From positions 1 to 25,934 of the forward strand of contig JAQGAU010000597.1 of assembly GCA_034698045.1 (NCBI GenBank): DNA of 25,934 nucleotides. Direction: 5' to 3'. The position numbers were made by a program, and so were the translations under genes. The notes below the pieces were generated by a model, which was not told the DNA's origin, searched no databases, and saw only the letters and a program-made list of their open reading frames with translations. Position 1 is the first letter of the stretch; every line of letters begins with the position of its first letter. Positions 15,723-25,934 of the stretch are shown piece after piece. This DNA is from Paramacrobiotus richtersi. Lineage: Eukaryota > Tardigrada > Eutardigrada > Parachela > Macrobiotidae.

Positions 15723-18413
15723 TTATGGAGGTAAACCACTCCAACGATTCTCTTGACCGTCTGTTTCGCCTTCGATAACGACGCGCGGATAGACTGGATA
15801 GTTATACAGAAGCGCTACGAAACGGGAAAAAGATAGGGTGTGCAAATTATGCTCATGCAGCTGTAAAATTTGCTTACTTTTTTTGAATTTGACGACCGCG
15901 CACATGGAGCTGGCCAGTGGTATTGGTGGCCAGTAGGCAGCCCGGAATGACCACGTACGCGAACTCCCATCGTACGCTTGGATGCCGTCATCAGAACAAT
16001 CCCAGTAATCCTCGTCAAAGGCTGTCAGTACGTAAACGCCGCCATCCATAGCGTGCACTGCAATCCCCCGATTTGGGAAGGGCACCTCACCTACCAGAAC
16101 AAGGGGAAATTATGCACTGAAGGGTTATTCATGTAACTACAAGAATAAGTCGGAGAGATCCCGTGTCAGGTCGTTGCCATGTTATGCAACGTTTTACCGT
16201 ACCTCTGCTCAACCACTGATTGGTCCGGGGGCTATACGCATCGAATGTATAGGTAAGTTCACGGAAATATCCATTGTAGGGGTGATTGTCTCCCAAGGGT
16301 TTACCTCCTAAAAACGAATTTCACCGAGCTGAGCCAATACAGCATGGAAACTCACAAACCCTCACCCAACACGTAGATCATGTCATCATCTCCCAGACAA
16401 GCCGAGTAGTCATAACGTGGCCCAGACATTTCCAAGCACTCAGTCCAAACATCGGTCTGTGGATCGTGCCGCTGTACACCTTCGGTGATCCAAAATTGCG
16501 GTGACCGTAAACCCCCAAATGTGAACAGACAGCCCTGGTGCACGGCGAATCCAAAACTGTACAGCGGCCGTGGCAAATCGGCACCCAGGCTCCATGAATT
16601 AGCTGCGGGATCGTAACATTCCACAGTGCTGCCTGCCTGACTGCCGCCCACGGCGTAGATGCGCCCGGCTAGCGCTACGACGCAACCGTCATCATGGGAC
16701 CATTCCGGTCCAGCCAGCCGCGTCCATGTGCCAAGATCGAGCTGGAAGCGGTACAACGCGGGACGGACATGAAAAATGCCGCGAAAAGCCGGCTGCAGTG
16801 TACATTGAACAAATACACTGCGGTCCATCACAGCGCAGCCGGATACGTGGAAATCATCCGGCAGATCGCCCACAAGGGTGCCGCGTCCACTCCGCGGATC
16901 GATGCACTTCACTTTCTTGTCGAATCCCACAATTACATGTAAGAATTCTACAACCACAGCGAAATGCAACTCATTAGTGCATATTTTCCGAGTAAAGAAG
17001 TTCCACGTTACCAGTTCGCACACTGCGAGCTGTGCACACCCTATTCGTGATATCCTTACCGCATGACTCTCTCGGCTGACTGTCTACGCAGAGCGCATCC
17101 TCAATTGACTGGTATATCTGATCCGATAGGTGTGCACCACAGTGTCGCACTTGACCAACAAACTCGGCAACCGCGTAGTGCAAGTAATCGGCGTCTACGT
17201 GAGCGAGCCGGATCAGGGACAGCAGTTCCGTCAGCATCGGTGTTCGCTCAGCGGGATCATGGCAGATCCAGGAGAATACAGCGTTCAGTACAACTTCCTC
17301 GTACTCGACGCTGATGTTGTCCGATCCAATTAGTGTCATCATCTGCAATCAAGTAGAGGCGTTTAAGCCTTTAATTTAAGCGGTAATTTTTGAATCGTGT
17401 AGCTTTTTGAATTTCTAAGTGGTAAAACAGTAAAAATTGGAATGTTTTCCAATTTATTTAGGAAATTTTGGCGGTTAACATTCTAAAATTCGCAAAAAAA
17501 TTTAAAAAATTTTTCCAAAAACTTTGTGCGAGGGGGGCGGACCTATACGAAAGCGTTCGAAAAGTGCGGGAGGGGCATACAAAACGGCTCCGAGAGGGGG
17601 GCAAAGTGCCCCCCCCCCTCTCACTACGGCCTGCCTGCACGCCAAATAGCGTGCCCATGCAGAACGTTACCTTGTCTTTCTCCAGCCGCAGAAACTTCTC
17701 CGTCTGTGCGACTGCTGGAAAATTTCGTAATGCCCGCGTCTTGGCCGTCTCCAAATCACTGCACTGATACAATTCCGCCAGACAATAAAACAGCAAAACA
17801 CTGCCTGGAGCGGTGCGGTGTCCCAGGGAATTCCAACAGCTCATCGGCAGAGGTTCCAGGTCAAAAAAGATTGCAGCGTGCAGCAGAGGCTCCACGTTGC
17901 CTTCGTCGATGCTCACCTCGGACGTGTAGGCGTATTCCACCACCCTGTACAAGCAAAAGTTGCAACCACAAGGACGACAGGCGATGGTACACACTACACA
18001 GCCAAGAGCCAGTCGAATAAAAAAAACGTTTGGGATTTGTATCTATTTTGTACGGTATGAAGCCGGAAAACATAAGAGTATGAAATGTATTCCCAGGACA
18101 AGATTTCTCATTTACTCCCGGGAACAGAATGGTTATTCAGAACGCTCACTCTGTAAAAGATGGATACTTACATGAGCAGGGTTTTCCCTGGAATGTTGTG
18201 GAGCTGTACATATTCCTGGCGGGATTCCTGCACGTTAGAGCTAAACATTGCCCGGAATCGTCGACTGCGTGCACTTAGTACCACGCGATGGGCCGGAATC
18301 TCCTCAGCGTCTGCTTCACAGCCCTGAAGAAACACGTCACAATGGACCCCGTCATTCCGTAGATTCCACAACTCGCGTTCCAGACTACAATCGACAACAG
18401 CGCGAAATGCCAT
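15723..18413 (-). CDS. BTB-BACK-Kelch protein, gene A
   Basis: Seven exons with consistent phases give 596 residues: 18172-18413, 17671-17944, 17060-17342, 16366-16947, 16203-16307, 15878-16090 and 15723-15814 (stop TAA at 15723-15725). The length is normal for KLHL proteins. BTB (about 10-115) carries CDVFLQG, IPAHRVVLSARS, FRAMFSSN and VVEYAYTSEV. BACK follows (about 120-265) with AVFSWICHDPAERTPML. The rest holds about six Kelch blades, with DLGTWTRL, GRIYAVGG, YDPAANSW, CLFTFGG and IYVLG. Such proteins usually join CUL3 through BTB-BACK and present substrates through the Kelch propeller for ubiquitylation; the substrate here is unknown. I chose ATG 18411-18413 because paralogue homology begins there, although the frame stays open further upstream. 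Intron 3 (in the order transcribed, intron 2: 17343-17670) is enlarged by about 260 bp relative to gene B. Confidence 0.9.
17343..17670 (-). other. Enlarged intron 2 of gene A with GC-rich hairpin
   Basis: This intron is 328 bp, whereas the same intron of gene B (21365-21432) is 68 bp. It contains a hairpin at 17592-17622 (GAGAGGGGGGCA against TGCCCC...CTCTC, with a 10-C run) and a second at 17435-17456 (AAATTGGAA/TTCCAATTT). The extra DNA is probably a small inserted element of unknown type. Confidence 0.55.
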
Positions 18414-19194
18414 GATTAATATCTGAAGGACCCCAATTGAGTCAAGGATCAAGGTGTTGTGACAGAGGCAGCCCAATAAGAATTTTAGAAGCCTAACAGC
18501 ATCGGAGAAGAATCCGCGGACAAATAACAATAAGATCGAAACTCTACATCTGTGAACAGGACGGGGGCGAAAATTGTGGTTCCCTGCTACTAGAAAGAGC
18601 AACGAACTCAGCATTGAAATGGCAGGCCGGTCCGAAGGTCATGCTCGCTGTGGCGTGCTAGATGACTAAATTGTACACGATTCTAACCAGATATCCGCGT
18701 TGTTTCGATGCATGGCGTACGTACGTCTATTCTTGCTAGAATGGCCTGCTGGATTTGCTCATTTTGCTGCACCGAGCCAACGGACAGCACTTTGTCTTAT
18801 CTGCTGACCTGTGACACGCGCTGTAAACACGGATTCTTATTCCCGCCCGCGAACAGTAAGTAGTATGTCCAGTTGTAACGTACACTTGTTACTGTAGCTA
18901 AGACAGCCAAGCCCAATATTGCGATGTCAGCACGATTCACGCTCGTAAAATGAAAGGAAAATTCAAAAAAAGCTAATTTCCGGCTGTTTCGCAGCCGCTC
19001 AGCTCGGAATAGAATCTAAGAAATATTTCTTTCAATTTGTCGAGTTTGCTTTTTCCAGGGTGTAATCGCAAGTTACACTACTCTCCTAATCTAGTTTGTG
19101 TCTGAATGTGCCAAATGTTAGGGTGACGGAATGTAACAACTCCAAAGATCGGTCCAAGCAAAAAATCTTTAAAGCTCCAGTTTTTTCTTGGCAG
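18414..19194. other. Intergenic region between Kelch genes B and A
   Basis: This lies between the 3' end of gene B and the start of gene A, and should contain the gene A promoter and 5' UTR. I see no convincing TATA box. A small hairpin (GTGTAA...TTACAC) lies near 19060-19078. No other gene is visible. Confidence 0.45.
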
Positions 19195-19200
19195 TTTATT
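19195..19200 (-). terminator. Poly(A) signal of Kelch gene B
   Basis: AATAAA on the minus strand about 330 bp after the gene B stop, in a position and context like the signal of gene A. Confidence 0.5.
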
Positions 19201-19531
19201 GATCAAGTAAGTCATTAACAGAAGTAACAGTGCATGCTTCATTTCTAACAAGCATTACTTTCCGATAGGAAACTGTACCACACCACGCGATCAAAAACGA
19301 AACGACATTCGTCACAAAACCGAAAGACATACAAACGAAAGATATAATTCAAATACCGACCATTGTTTTGGCCATTAGCTTCCACGTGAACTCATAGAGC
19401 ACCAAAGACAAAAAAGGATAATAGAGCATTCTGTAAAACGAGCTACAGTAAAACCGTTATGTTCCTGTGCAAATAGACGTCAGCCTATCTAGCCATCCTC
19501 CTCATGATCGGCTGGGGAATCATCGTTTGGT

Positions 19532-22301
19532 TCACTCTCGACAACGAAACGCGAATAGACTGGAATCTGTGTCGTTGCGAAGAAGTGCTACGGAAACGTG
19601 AGAACTGACATTGCGTGGTACGCGGACTGGGTTCATGTTGAATTCACTCACCCTTCTTGACTTTAACGAGCGCGCAAGTGGAGCTGGAAAACAAAAAACG
19701 CCCGGGCCACTCACCGTAGAAACGAATCGACCATGTACGCGTTATTCCGTCGTATGCGTGGACACTATTCGGGTACCACTTTTCGGCGACGCAAACGCAG
19801 CCTCCCAGTGTGTACACGTAGCCATGGACTGCGCCCACAGCAAGCCGCCGTCCTTCGAGGGGCACGTCTCCTACCAGCGGATCGTGAAATTAGAATGCAA
19901 GTATAATGGTTGTGCTGTTTTCCAAGTAAACAAATGTATTCTCTTTGGAAGTGTATCTGAACAAGCTTTTCCGTATTAAATCGCAAAAAATCGTAACATT
20001 GTACAAATGCATTACCTCTGTTCAGCCACTGGTTAGTTCGCGGATTATATCCATCCAAAGTTTTGGCTGGATGACTAGAATTTGGACAGCACCAGCAACC
20101 GTAGTACGCCGCCGCCTCACCTCCTAGAGACACTTCCATTGACCAAAGTTTAAGCTACACTTTATGCAGGACTCAACCCCTCACCCAAAACATAGATTAC
20201 GCCATCGTCTCCCACACAAGCCGAACAGTCGATGCGTGGCGAAGCCATTTCAAGGCACTGAGTCCATTCATCGTTCAGTGGATTATACTTCAGTACGCTC
20301 ACTGCCTGGGGTAGCTCCACACCACCCCCAAACGTAAACAGACAGTCCTCGTGCACGGCGAATCCAAAATTGGACAGCGCCAGAGGACACTCGGCCACCA
20401 GTTGCCATAAGTTGTTTGTAGGGTCGTAACATTCTACCATCAAGTCTGTATTCCCTTCGTACCTGCCGCCCACAGCGTATATACGCCCTGTCAATCCAAC
20501 CATACAACCGCCGAAACGGGGCGATTGCGGGCTTGCCAGACGCGTCCATGTGCCCAGGTCCAGGTGGAAACGGTACAGGACAGGAGTACCGAAGGGATGT
20601 TGGCCGTCTACTGTGCCCAGCAGAAATGCGTCACGATCCAGAACAGCCGCACTAGATACACGTAAACCATCCGGCAGATAGTCCAGAACGGTCATGGCTC
20701 CACTGCTTGGATCGACGCAGCTCACCTTGTCAAGGAAACCCACAAATACGTGCATGGATCCTACAATCAGAACGCCAACAACGCATTCATTTATGTTCGT
20801 CAATCGTCGTCATCGTCTTCTAACAGGAAGAGAATTACACTGGCGCGCTTGCAAACGCACTTTTGTCTACAGCAAGTCGATGTTAACTGCCTAGCCTTCC
20901 GAATTAACCACCAGATCAGCTTATCCCTAGTCGTTTTTAACAACGTGTCAGAAACGCCGGGCCGAATTCTAGAGCTCTATTTAATACTTATAATGGCATA
21001 AAAATCCGATGCGTTCCTTGCCGGTACACGCATCAATCTTTGACCACTACTCCACTCCCAATTCTGGCATGAGACCCTTACCGTATGCTTCTCTCGGCTC
21101 ACTGTCCACACAGAGCGCATCTTCAACTGACTGAAGAATCTGATCCAACAGGTCTGCACCACAGTGCCTCACTTGGTAAAGAAACGCGGCAACCGAGCGC
21201 TGCAAGTGGTCGGGATCCACCTGTGCAAGCCGGACCATGGACATCAACTCCGCCATCATCGGTGTTCGCTCAGCGGGATCATGGCGAATCCAGGAGAATA
21301 CGGCGTCTAGCACAACATCCTCCGACTCCACGTTAACTTCCTCCGAACCGATTAGTGTGATGACCTACCATCCAACAGGCGCATTGTACAAATGTTTCTG
21401 ACGCGCTACAGCCACACCGTGACAAACACTACCTTGGCTTTCTCCAGCACCAAAAATTCTTCGCACTGTGTAACGGTCCGGAACTGGCGCAGTACCTGGG
21501 TCTTGGCCTGGTCAGCCAAATCAGGGCACTGATAGAACTCTGCCAGACAGTAAAAGAGTAAACAGTCCCGTGGGTCGGTACGGTGCCCTAGGAAGTTCCA
21601 ACAGGTCGCCGCCAGGGGTTCCAGGTTGAGAAAAATAGCACCTTCCAGGAGGGACACCACATTGCCTTCGTCGATCTTCACCTCGGAGGTGTAGGCATAT
21701 TTCACCAACCTGTACAAGCAACAGTTGCACCCATAGATAAATGCGCGAAATGATAGGTGGGTGCGCACAAGTGGTCATAGAAACACCAGCAACGTTCTCC
21801 TCAATTCAAGCTTTTGGATTGTTCGTTTTCGACTTGTGCTGACGCCGGGAAGCTAGCAGGTATTATTCACTAATAAATCATACCAGTAATCAAATAAACA
21901 AACAAAATAAAAAATATATAAAAATACCAAAAAAAGAAATATTGCACCAAGTGAAATTTTATGGCTTGTTTATTGTAGACTTTCTCAAAGAGCTAGAATG
22001 CTCAAGAATGTGCTAACCCGGAAGTCTCACTCTGTAAAAGATGCGTCGTGAATACTTACATTAACAGGGTTGCCCCTGAAATGTTGTGGAGCTGCACACG
22101 TTCCTGACGGGATTCCTGCATGTTGGAGCTGAACATGGCTTTGAAGTATGGGCTCCGGGCACCCAGTACCGCGCGATGGGCCGGAATCTCCGCAGCGTCT
22201 GCTTCACAGCCCTGAAGAAACACATCGCAAAGGAGCCTATCATTTCGCAGATTCCACAACGCGTGTTCTAAACTACAATCGACAACAGTCCGAGATGCCA
22301 T
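19532..22301 (-). CDS. BTB-BACK-Kelch protein, gene B
   Basis: Seven exons match gene A intron for intron: 22060-22301, 21433-21709, 21082-21364, 20185-20760, 20016-20123, 19652-19870 and 19532-19587, giving 586 residues. ATG at 22299-22301 is preceded in frame by a TAG stop, which fixes the start. BTB contains CDVFLQG, IPAHRAVLGARS, FKAMFSSN and KYAYTSEV. BACK contains AVFSWIRHDPAERTPMM. The Kelch part contains DLGTWTRL, GRIYAVGG, CYDPTNNLW, CLFTFGGG, YNPRTNQW and HAYDGITRTWS. Exons 1 and 3 have exactly the gene A lengths (242 and 283 nt). The last exon differs: a 7-bp net insertion before the conserved CCAGTCTATxCGCG stretch shifts the frame and ends the protein 18 codons into the exon, changing the acidic tail. 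The expected role is CUL3 adaptor, substrate unknown. Confidence 0.9.
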
Positions 22302-22574
22302 GATCAAGATCTAAACAACACCAATGCTGGACGGGAAGGTAAGTCCAACAAAGGCGTTCTGATAGAAGCAGTGCAATCCTTGAAAATAAAGGTAACGCTA
22401 CTGCGCAGCAATATTCGTTTTTAGGAAATTCGTTTACTTGAGAACTCCCTCATTTCAGAATTCGCTTGATTTCGGCTGATACTTATAGTAAGTAGAAATT
22501 CGCATTTCGCTTAGTACTACAACCAATTATGTTCGCGCAGTTTCTGGCTGGTTGTACTTGTACGGAAACTGTCA
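22302..22574. other. Upstream region of Kelch gene B
   Basis: This should hold the gene B promoter and 5' UTR. No TATA box or other element stands out. It grades into the 67-bp satellite. Confidence 0.4.
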
Positions 22575-23216
22575 CTTGTAGCGCACCATAGTCGTGTACT
22601 GGTAATCAGTTTCGCAAAACAAAGTAAAAGCAAATAGTGCAGCACAGTCGTGCATTGAGCACCGGTACCTAATTTTGTGAAAAAGTGAATATGCAACGTC
22701 ATAATGCAGCACTGTTGTGTATTGAGCACCGGTACCTAATTTTGTGAAAAAGTAAATATGCAACGCCATAATTCGGCACACTGGTGTATTGAGCACCGGT
22801 ACCTATTTTTATGAAAAAGTGAACATGCAACGTCATAATGCAGCACAGTGGTGTATTGAGCACCGGTACCTAATTTTGTGAAAAAGTGAATATGCAACGT
22901 CATAATTCAGCACACTGGTGTATCGAGCACCGGTACCTAATTTTGTGAAAAAGTGAATATGCAACGTCATAATGCAGCACAGTGGTGTATTGAGCACCGG
23001 TACCTAATTTGGTGAAAAAGTGAATATGCAACGTCATAATGCAGCACAGGGGTGTATTGAGCACCGGTACCTAATTTTGTGAAAAAGTGAATATGCAACG
23101 TCATAATGCAGCACAGTGGTGCATTGAGCACCGGTACCTAATTTTGTGAAAAAGTGAATATGCAACGTCATAATGCAGCACACTGGTGTATTGAGCACGG
23201 GTACCTAATTTCGTAA
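22575..23216. repeat. 67-bp satellite array
   Basis: GAGCACCGGTACC (last copy GAGCACGGGTACC) starts at 22657, 22724, 22791, 22858, 22925, 22992, 23059, 23126 and 23193, spaced exactly 67 bp every time. The units also share TGTGAAAAAGTGAATATG and CAACGTCATAATGCAGCAC. A decayed partial unit precedes the array from about 22575. There are no indels in nine units and only scattered substitutions, so it is young or homogenised. The unit is not a multiple of three, so the open frames across it mean nothing. Confidence 0.95.
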
Positions 23217-25142
23217 ATAAATAAATGCTCGTTTATTTCCAGTACATCACTCACTAGGTTACTCAAAGGAAATCAAGACCGGTGAAACCGTGGTTATCCC
23301 AAAAAATACCTGAAACAATACACATGCTTTCAGAAGGCATTATGCAAATCAATCACAAATATGGTGTTAGGTAATTTCGGTTATGGTCGGACTGGTCGTG
23401 TACCGGTTAACAGAGTGATGAAAAATACAATCAAACATTCATAGGCATATTCGGAAGTTTGACAGACAACGTTTCGGGATGAAACTCGTACGGCATTCTG
23501 GATATGCGTTCATTGGGATGTTGACTGTTTTGTCCATCACTTCAAGGCTTGAGGGGTGGCAGAATTTTTAAAAGAAATGTTTGATAGTGTCAGCCTGGTG
23601 CCGACTGCCGAGTACTGTTTTGTGTAAAGTTTAGTGATGCTAGACTAGGGTCACATCGGAGGTTTCGCTGGAAGCAGTAGCACTGCATCGGCAAGAACGG
23701 TAGACAACGCTTACGCAGTACTTTTAAAAGTAAAGACACTGAGGTTTGCGTACAATGAGTCAGTGACCGTTTAACAGACAAGCCACCTTCAAAATTCTTG
23801 TTTCCGTCCAATTTCTGTAGACGATATATTATAATGAATGAACATAAACAAGACGCCAAGTCTGACGTCGAAAGAAGTTCGGAAACATTCTAGTGGGATT
23901 TCAGAAACCCTTACATTTATTCTAATATCATAAGAGGACAGATAAGGCTAGACTCCGTAAAATCGGAGGATTTGCCGCAGTAGAGTGAGACTACACAGAA
24001 ATAAACTGCAGAAAACACCCAGCCATTGCTTTTAAAAGTGAAAAGATGGATCTTCCATGTCATTTTGTACGTCGCGTGCGCCGTGGGCGAGTGTTGTGCA
24101 ATATGGTTAAAATGTTTAACTTTAAACAGAGATACTGCGCTCAAAATCCGCAATTCCCTCCAAATGGTGCAGGTGATATGTCAGAAAGTACACATAAAGA
24201 TGCTTCTAACGTCGAAAAACGTTCGCAAGCATTCTTGTAAGATTTACCGAATTTCAAAATTTCATTTCAAAATTTCGACACGCCGTTTTCGAAAGCATTG
24301 CATGAGTGTTGGCTACTGTCTACATCTGTGTAACGGCAACATCTCTTTCCAAACCATCGATTTCAGCGCCTTGTCCCTTTAACACGTTGCACCGTGGTTT
24401 TTTCAAAAATGCGATTTGAAGGTGCGTGACGTGCGAACCCAACAGCACCACTTACGTCGGAACGCGTCCGGAAAAATGCTTTTATTTATCAGTGACATTT
24501 ATTGCTGTCGCTAATAAATGGGATGTACTGTCGTGCAAATCGCAATAACGGTAGCCGTGTCCGTTCCACAGCTTTTCTATTTTAATGGTAGAGCACCCAG
24601 ATATATTATCCTCATTGCTTTCATATTGAAAAGAGCGTGCATGCAAAACTGCCTGCTATGTGCCTACGCGGATAAAAGAGCACGGAGCGATCGCCAGAAT
24701 GCTAGTTTAATCTGAACGATGCGAATAATTAGAAAGAACAGTTCGTCTCTTTTTATAGCTACATATTTCGTACCAACAGCTGTATGCTTCAACTACAAAT
24801 ATTGCAAATAATAACACTAGTGTGTTTACGCTTATTAGAAGTACCAGATTTGTGGTGAACAAATGAACCCGCTAAATGCCTCCAGAATTTCGAAGTTTTC
24901 AGAAGCACGAGTTACCCAGTAAAAAGGATCGGTAAAAAATATCGATCGTATACATTTCCTTAAAAATCTGTCCACGTTTACCCACCCTCAGTAAGAAAAC
25001 AACCGAAAGCGAACAGCGGTAAGGACTGTGCCTCGCGAATTGAACTGTTGCCCAAGGTGACAGTGCATTCGAATGCATACAGGAGTAGAATGTTGTGTCA
25101 GTGCATTACGTAATTGCTGATAATTCAATAAATGTTACATTT
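23217..25142. other. Long stretch without a recognisable gene
   Basis: Only short frames without motifs occur. Two related patches in direct orientation lie at about 23865-23910 and 24205-24250 (GACGTCGAAAGAAGTTCGGAAACATTC against AACGTCGAAAAACGTTCGCAAGCATTC, abridged here to their cores ACGTCGAAA and CATTCT). They may be an old dispersed repeat. Nothing else is clear. Confidence 0.45.
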
Positions 25143-25934
25143 AACACAACAACAACAACTTTATTCCTCTGGCCATTTCGGTCTAGCAGGTGCCATGCGT
25201 CTGCACATGGCATCACTCTTTGCGCAAACCCATAACCAACCCAAAAATATAGTAAGAACAAAACATACTAATAAAAAGAGAACAAATGCACAAATCAACC
25301 AAACAACTGATCCAAAGAACCAACAAACCGACAAGGAGGTGCACCATGTAAATAACATGCAAACAAACATCAAAATTGTCATTAACGAAGTCAGCCGAGA
25401 GATGCAGCTTATTCGGTTTCGTCGTGGGACGAAAAGGTCCCTTCATCGAGTATCAGCCGTCCATGGTAACAGGCCCTCACGTCTTTCAGCAGCCTCCGAA
25501 TGAAGTCACCGATGGCACGAGTATCCCGGTCCATGTCGTCATTCCGGATTTCGCTGTTTAAGCAGTGCTTGACATACTCGAAGAGATCTGGGGGCACAAT
25601 CGTCAGCCTTTGCAGAAGGAATTCACGGGTGGGCAAATGCAACGGACAATGGAAAACGGCATGCAGTTCGTCTTCTGGAACTTGGCACTGCCGACAAATG
25701 CTCTCGCATCGGTCCAGATTTTTCCACCGTCCCGTCTGTACGTGATGGCAACCGGTCAGCAGCTGTATGATCGCGCTGGTTAGTTCCCGAGGCAATAAAT
25801 GGATGTACGGGGCCACGATTTGGCAAGGATGTATCTGCCAGGATTTGGCCAGGACAGTGCGCTCTACGGTGATCAGTTTGATGGCTGTTATCGGTAAGCG
25901 CCTGAGCGGGAAATGTTTAGGGTGAACGCTACGC
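25143..25934 (-). mobile_element. 3' end of a non-LTR retrotransposon (LINE)
   Basis: The element runs off the right edge. On the minus strand it comprises the end of its main frame (25409-25933), a 3' UTR of about 250 bp, and a tail reading AATAAAG followed by GTT repeats (about 25143-25165). A short simple-repeat tail is usual for LINEs that prime reverse transcription on the target. No target-site duplication can be checked because the 5' end is outside. Confidence 0.65.
25409..25933 (-). CDS. LINE ORF2 C-terminal region (partial)
   Basis: The frame is open from the window edge to TAA (about 174 codons). It shows the pattern seen after the reverse transcriptase/RNase H part of Jockey-, I- or CR1-like elements. 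A helix-rich stretch (TVLAKSW, then RELTSAIIQLLTGCHH) is followed by a zinc-knuckle-like CRQC...DELHAVFHC (C-x2-C-x8-H-x4-C) and PTREFLLQRL. The last 60 residues have no clear match. Polymerase motifs would lie beyond the edge. The frame has no internal stop here, so the copy may be recent. Confidence 0.7.
   Translation of the reverse strand, partial: RSVHPKHFPLRRLPITAIKLITVERTVLAKSWQIHPCQIVAPYIHLLPRELTSAIIQLLTGCHHVQTGRWKNLDRCESICRQCQVPEDELHAVFHCPLHLPTREFLLQRLTIVPPDLFEYVKHCLNSEIRNDDMDRDTRAIGDFIRRLLKDVRACYHGRLILDEGTFSSHDETE

Noticed and set aside
18414..18614. N-terminal extension of Kelch gene A from the open frame upstream of ATG 18413
   Set aside because: Gene B has an in-frame stop directly upstream of the equivalent ATG and homology begins at that Met, so the extension is probably 5' UTR.
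22575..23216. CRISPR-like array
   Set aside because: Repeats are head to tail without unique spacers; the whole 67-bp unit is conserved. The setting is eukaryotic.
24046..24240. 64-codon plus-strand frame beginning MDLPCHFVRR
   Set aside because: It overlaps a diverged dispersed repeat patch at its end and shows no motif.
25161..25382. Hydrophobic 73-codon minus-strand frame as a membrane protein
   Set aside because: It lies in the T-rich 3' UTR of the LINE. Its hydrophobicity follows from T-rich codons.

Overview
The window is nuclear DNA from a multicellular animal. Genes are split by short GT-AG introns (about 58-350 bp). The recognisable proteins are animal families (BTB-BACK-Kelch, BTBD-like BACK, protein kinases). 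The space between genes is littered with eukaryotic transposon remnants. A small-genome invertebrate such as a tardigrade would fit, but the sequence alone does not prove it. There is nothing bacterial: no operons and no CRISPR. All exon models below were built by hand from splice signals, reading phase and paralogue comparison.

Left flank (1-4500): an unrecognised gene tail, a stray exon resembling an ionotropic glutamate receptor ligand-binding domain, an 83-bp tandem repeat, a three-frame retroelement fossil, a nested inverted repeat, and a 1159-bp long-TIR transposon. The transposon has a perfect 9-bp target duplication and sits inside a 35-bp tandem array.

Chimeric gene (4515-9013, minus): six exons whose splice phases all agree give one open frame of about 1235 residues. 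The order is pseudokinase, second kinase, last helices of a BTB fold, BACK domain of BTBD type, then a region resembling family-16 glycoside hydrolases. I know of no described protein with this order. It is the most unusual object in the window.

Middle (9014-15420): mostly non-coding. It holds a solo LTR with a 4-bp target duplication, a second long-TIR element (939 bp, 9-bp target duplication), a broken plus-strand Kelch pseudogene, and degenerate pyrimidine-rich repeats. The Kelch pseudogene begins exactly at the edge of a dispersed hairpin repeat that is also found beside the chimeric gene.

Right half (15421-22301): two complete tandem BTB-BACK-Kelch genes on the minus strand, with identical 7-exon layout (596 and 586 residues). 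Such proteins are normally substrate adaptors for CUL3 ubiquitin ligases. The pseudogene is a third, inverted family member, so this looks like a local gene-family expansion.

Right flank (22302-25934): a 67-bp satellite with exact spacing, a stretch with no recognisable gene, and the 3' end of a non-LTR retrotransposon running off the window.
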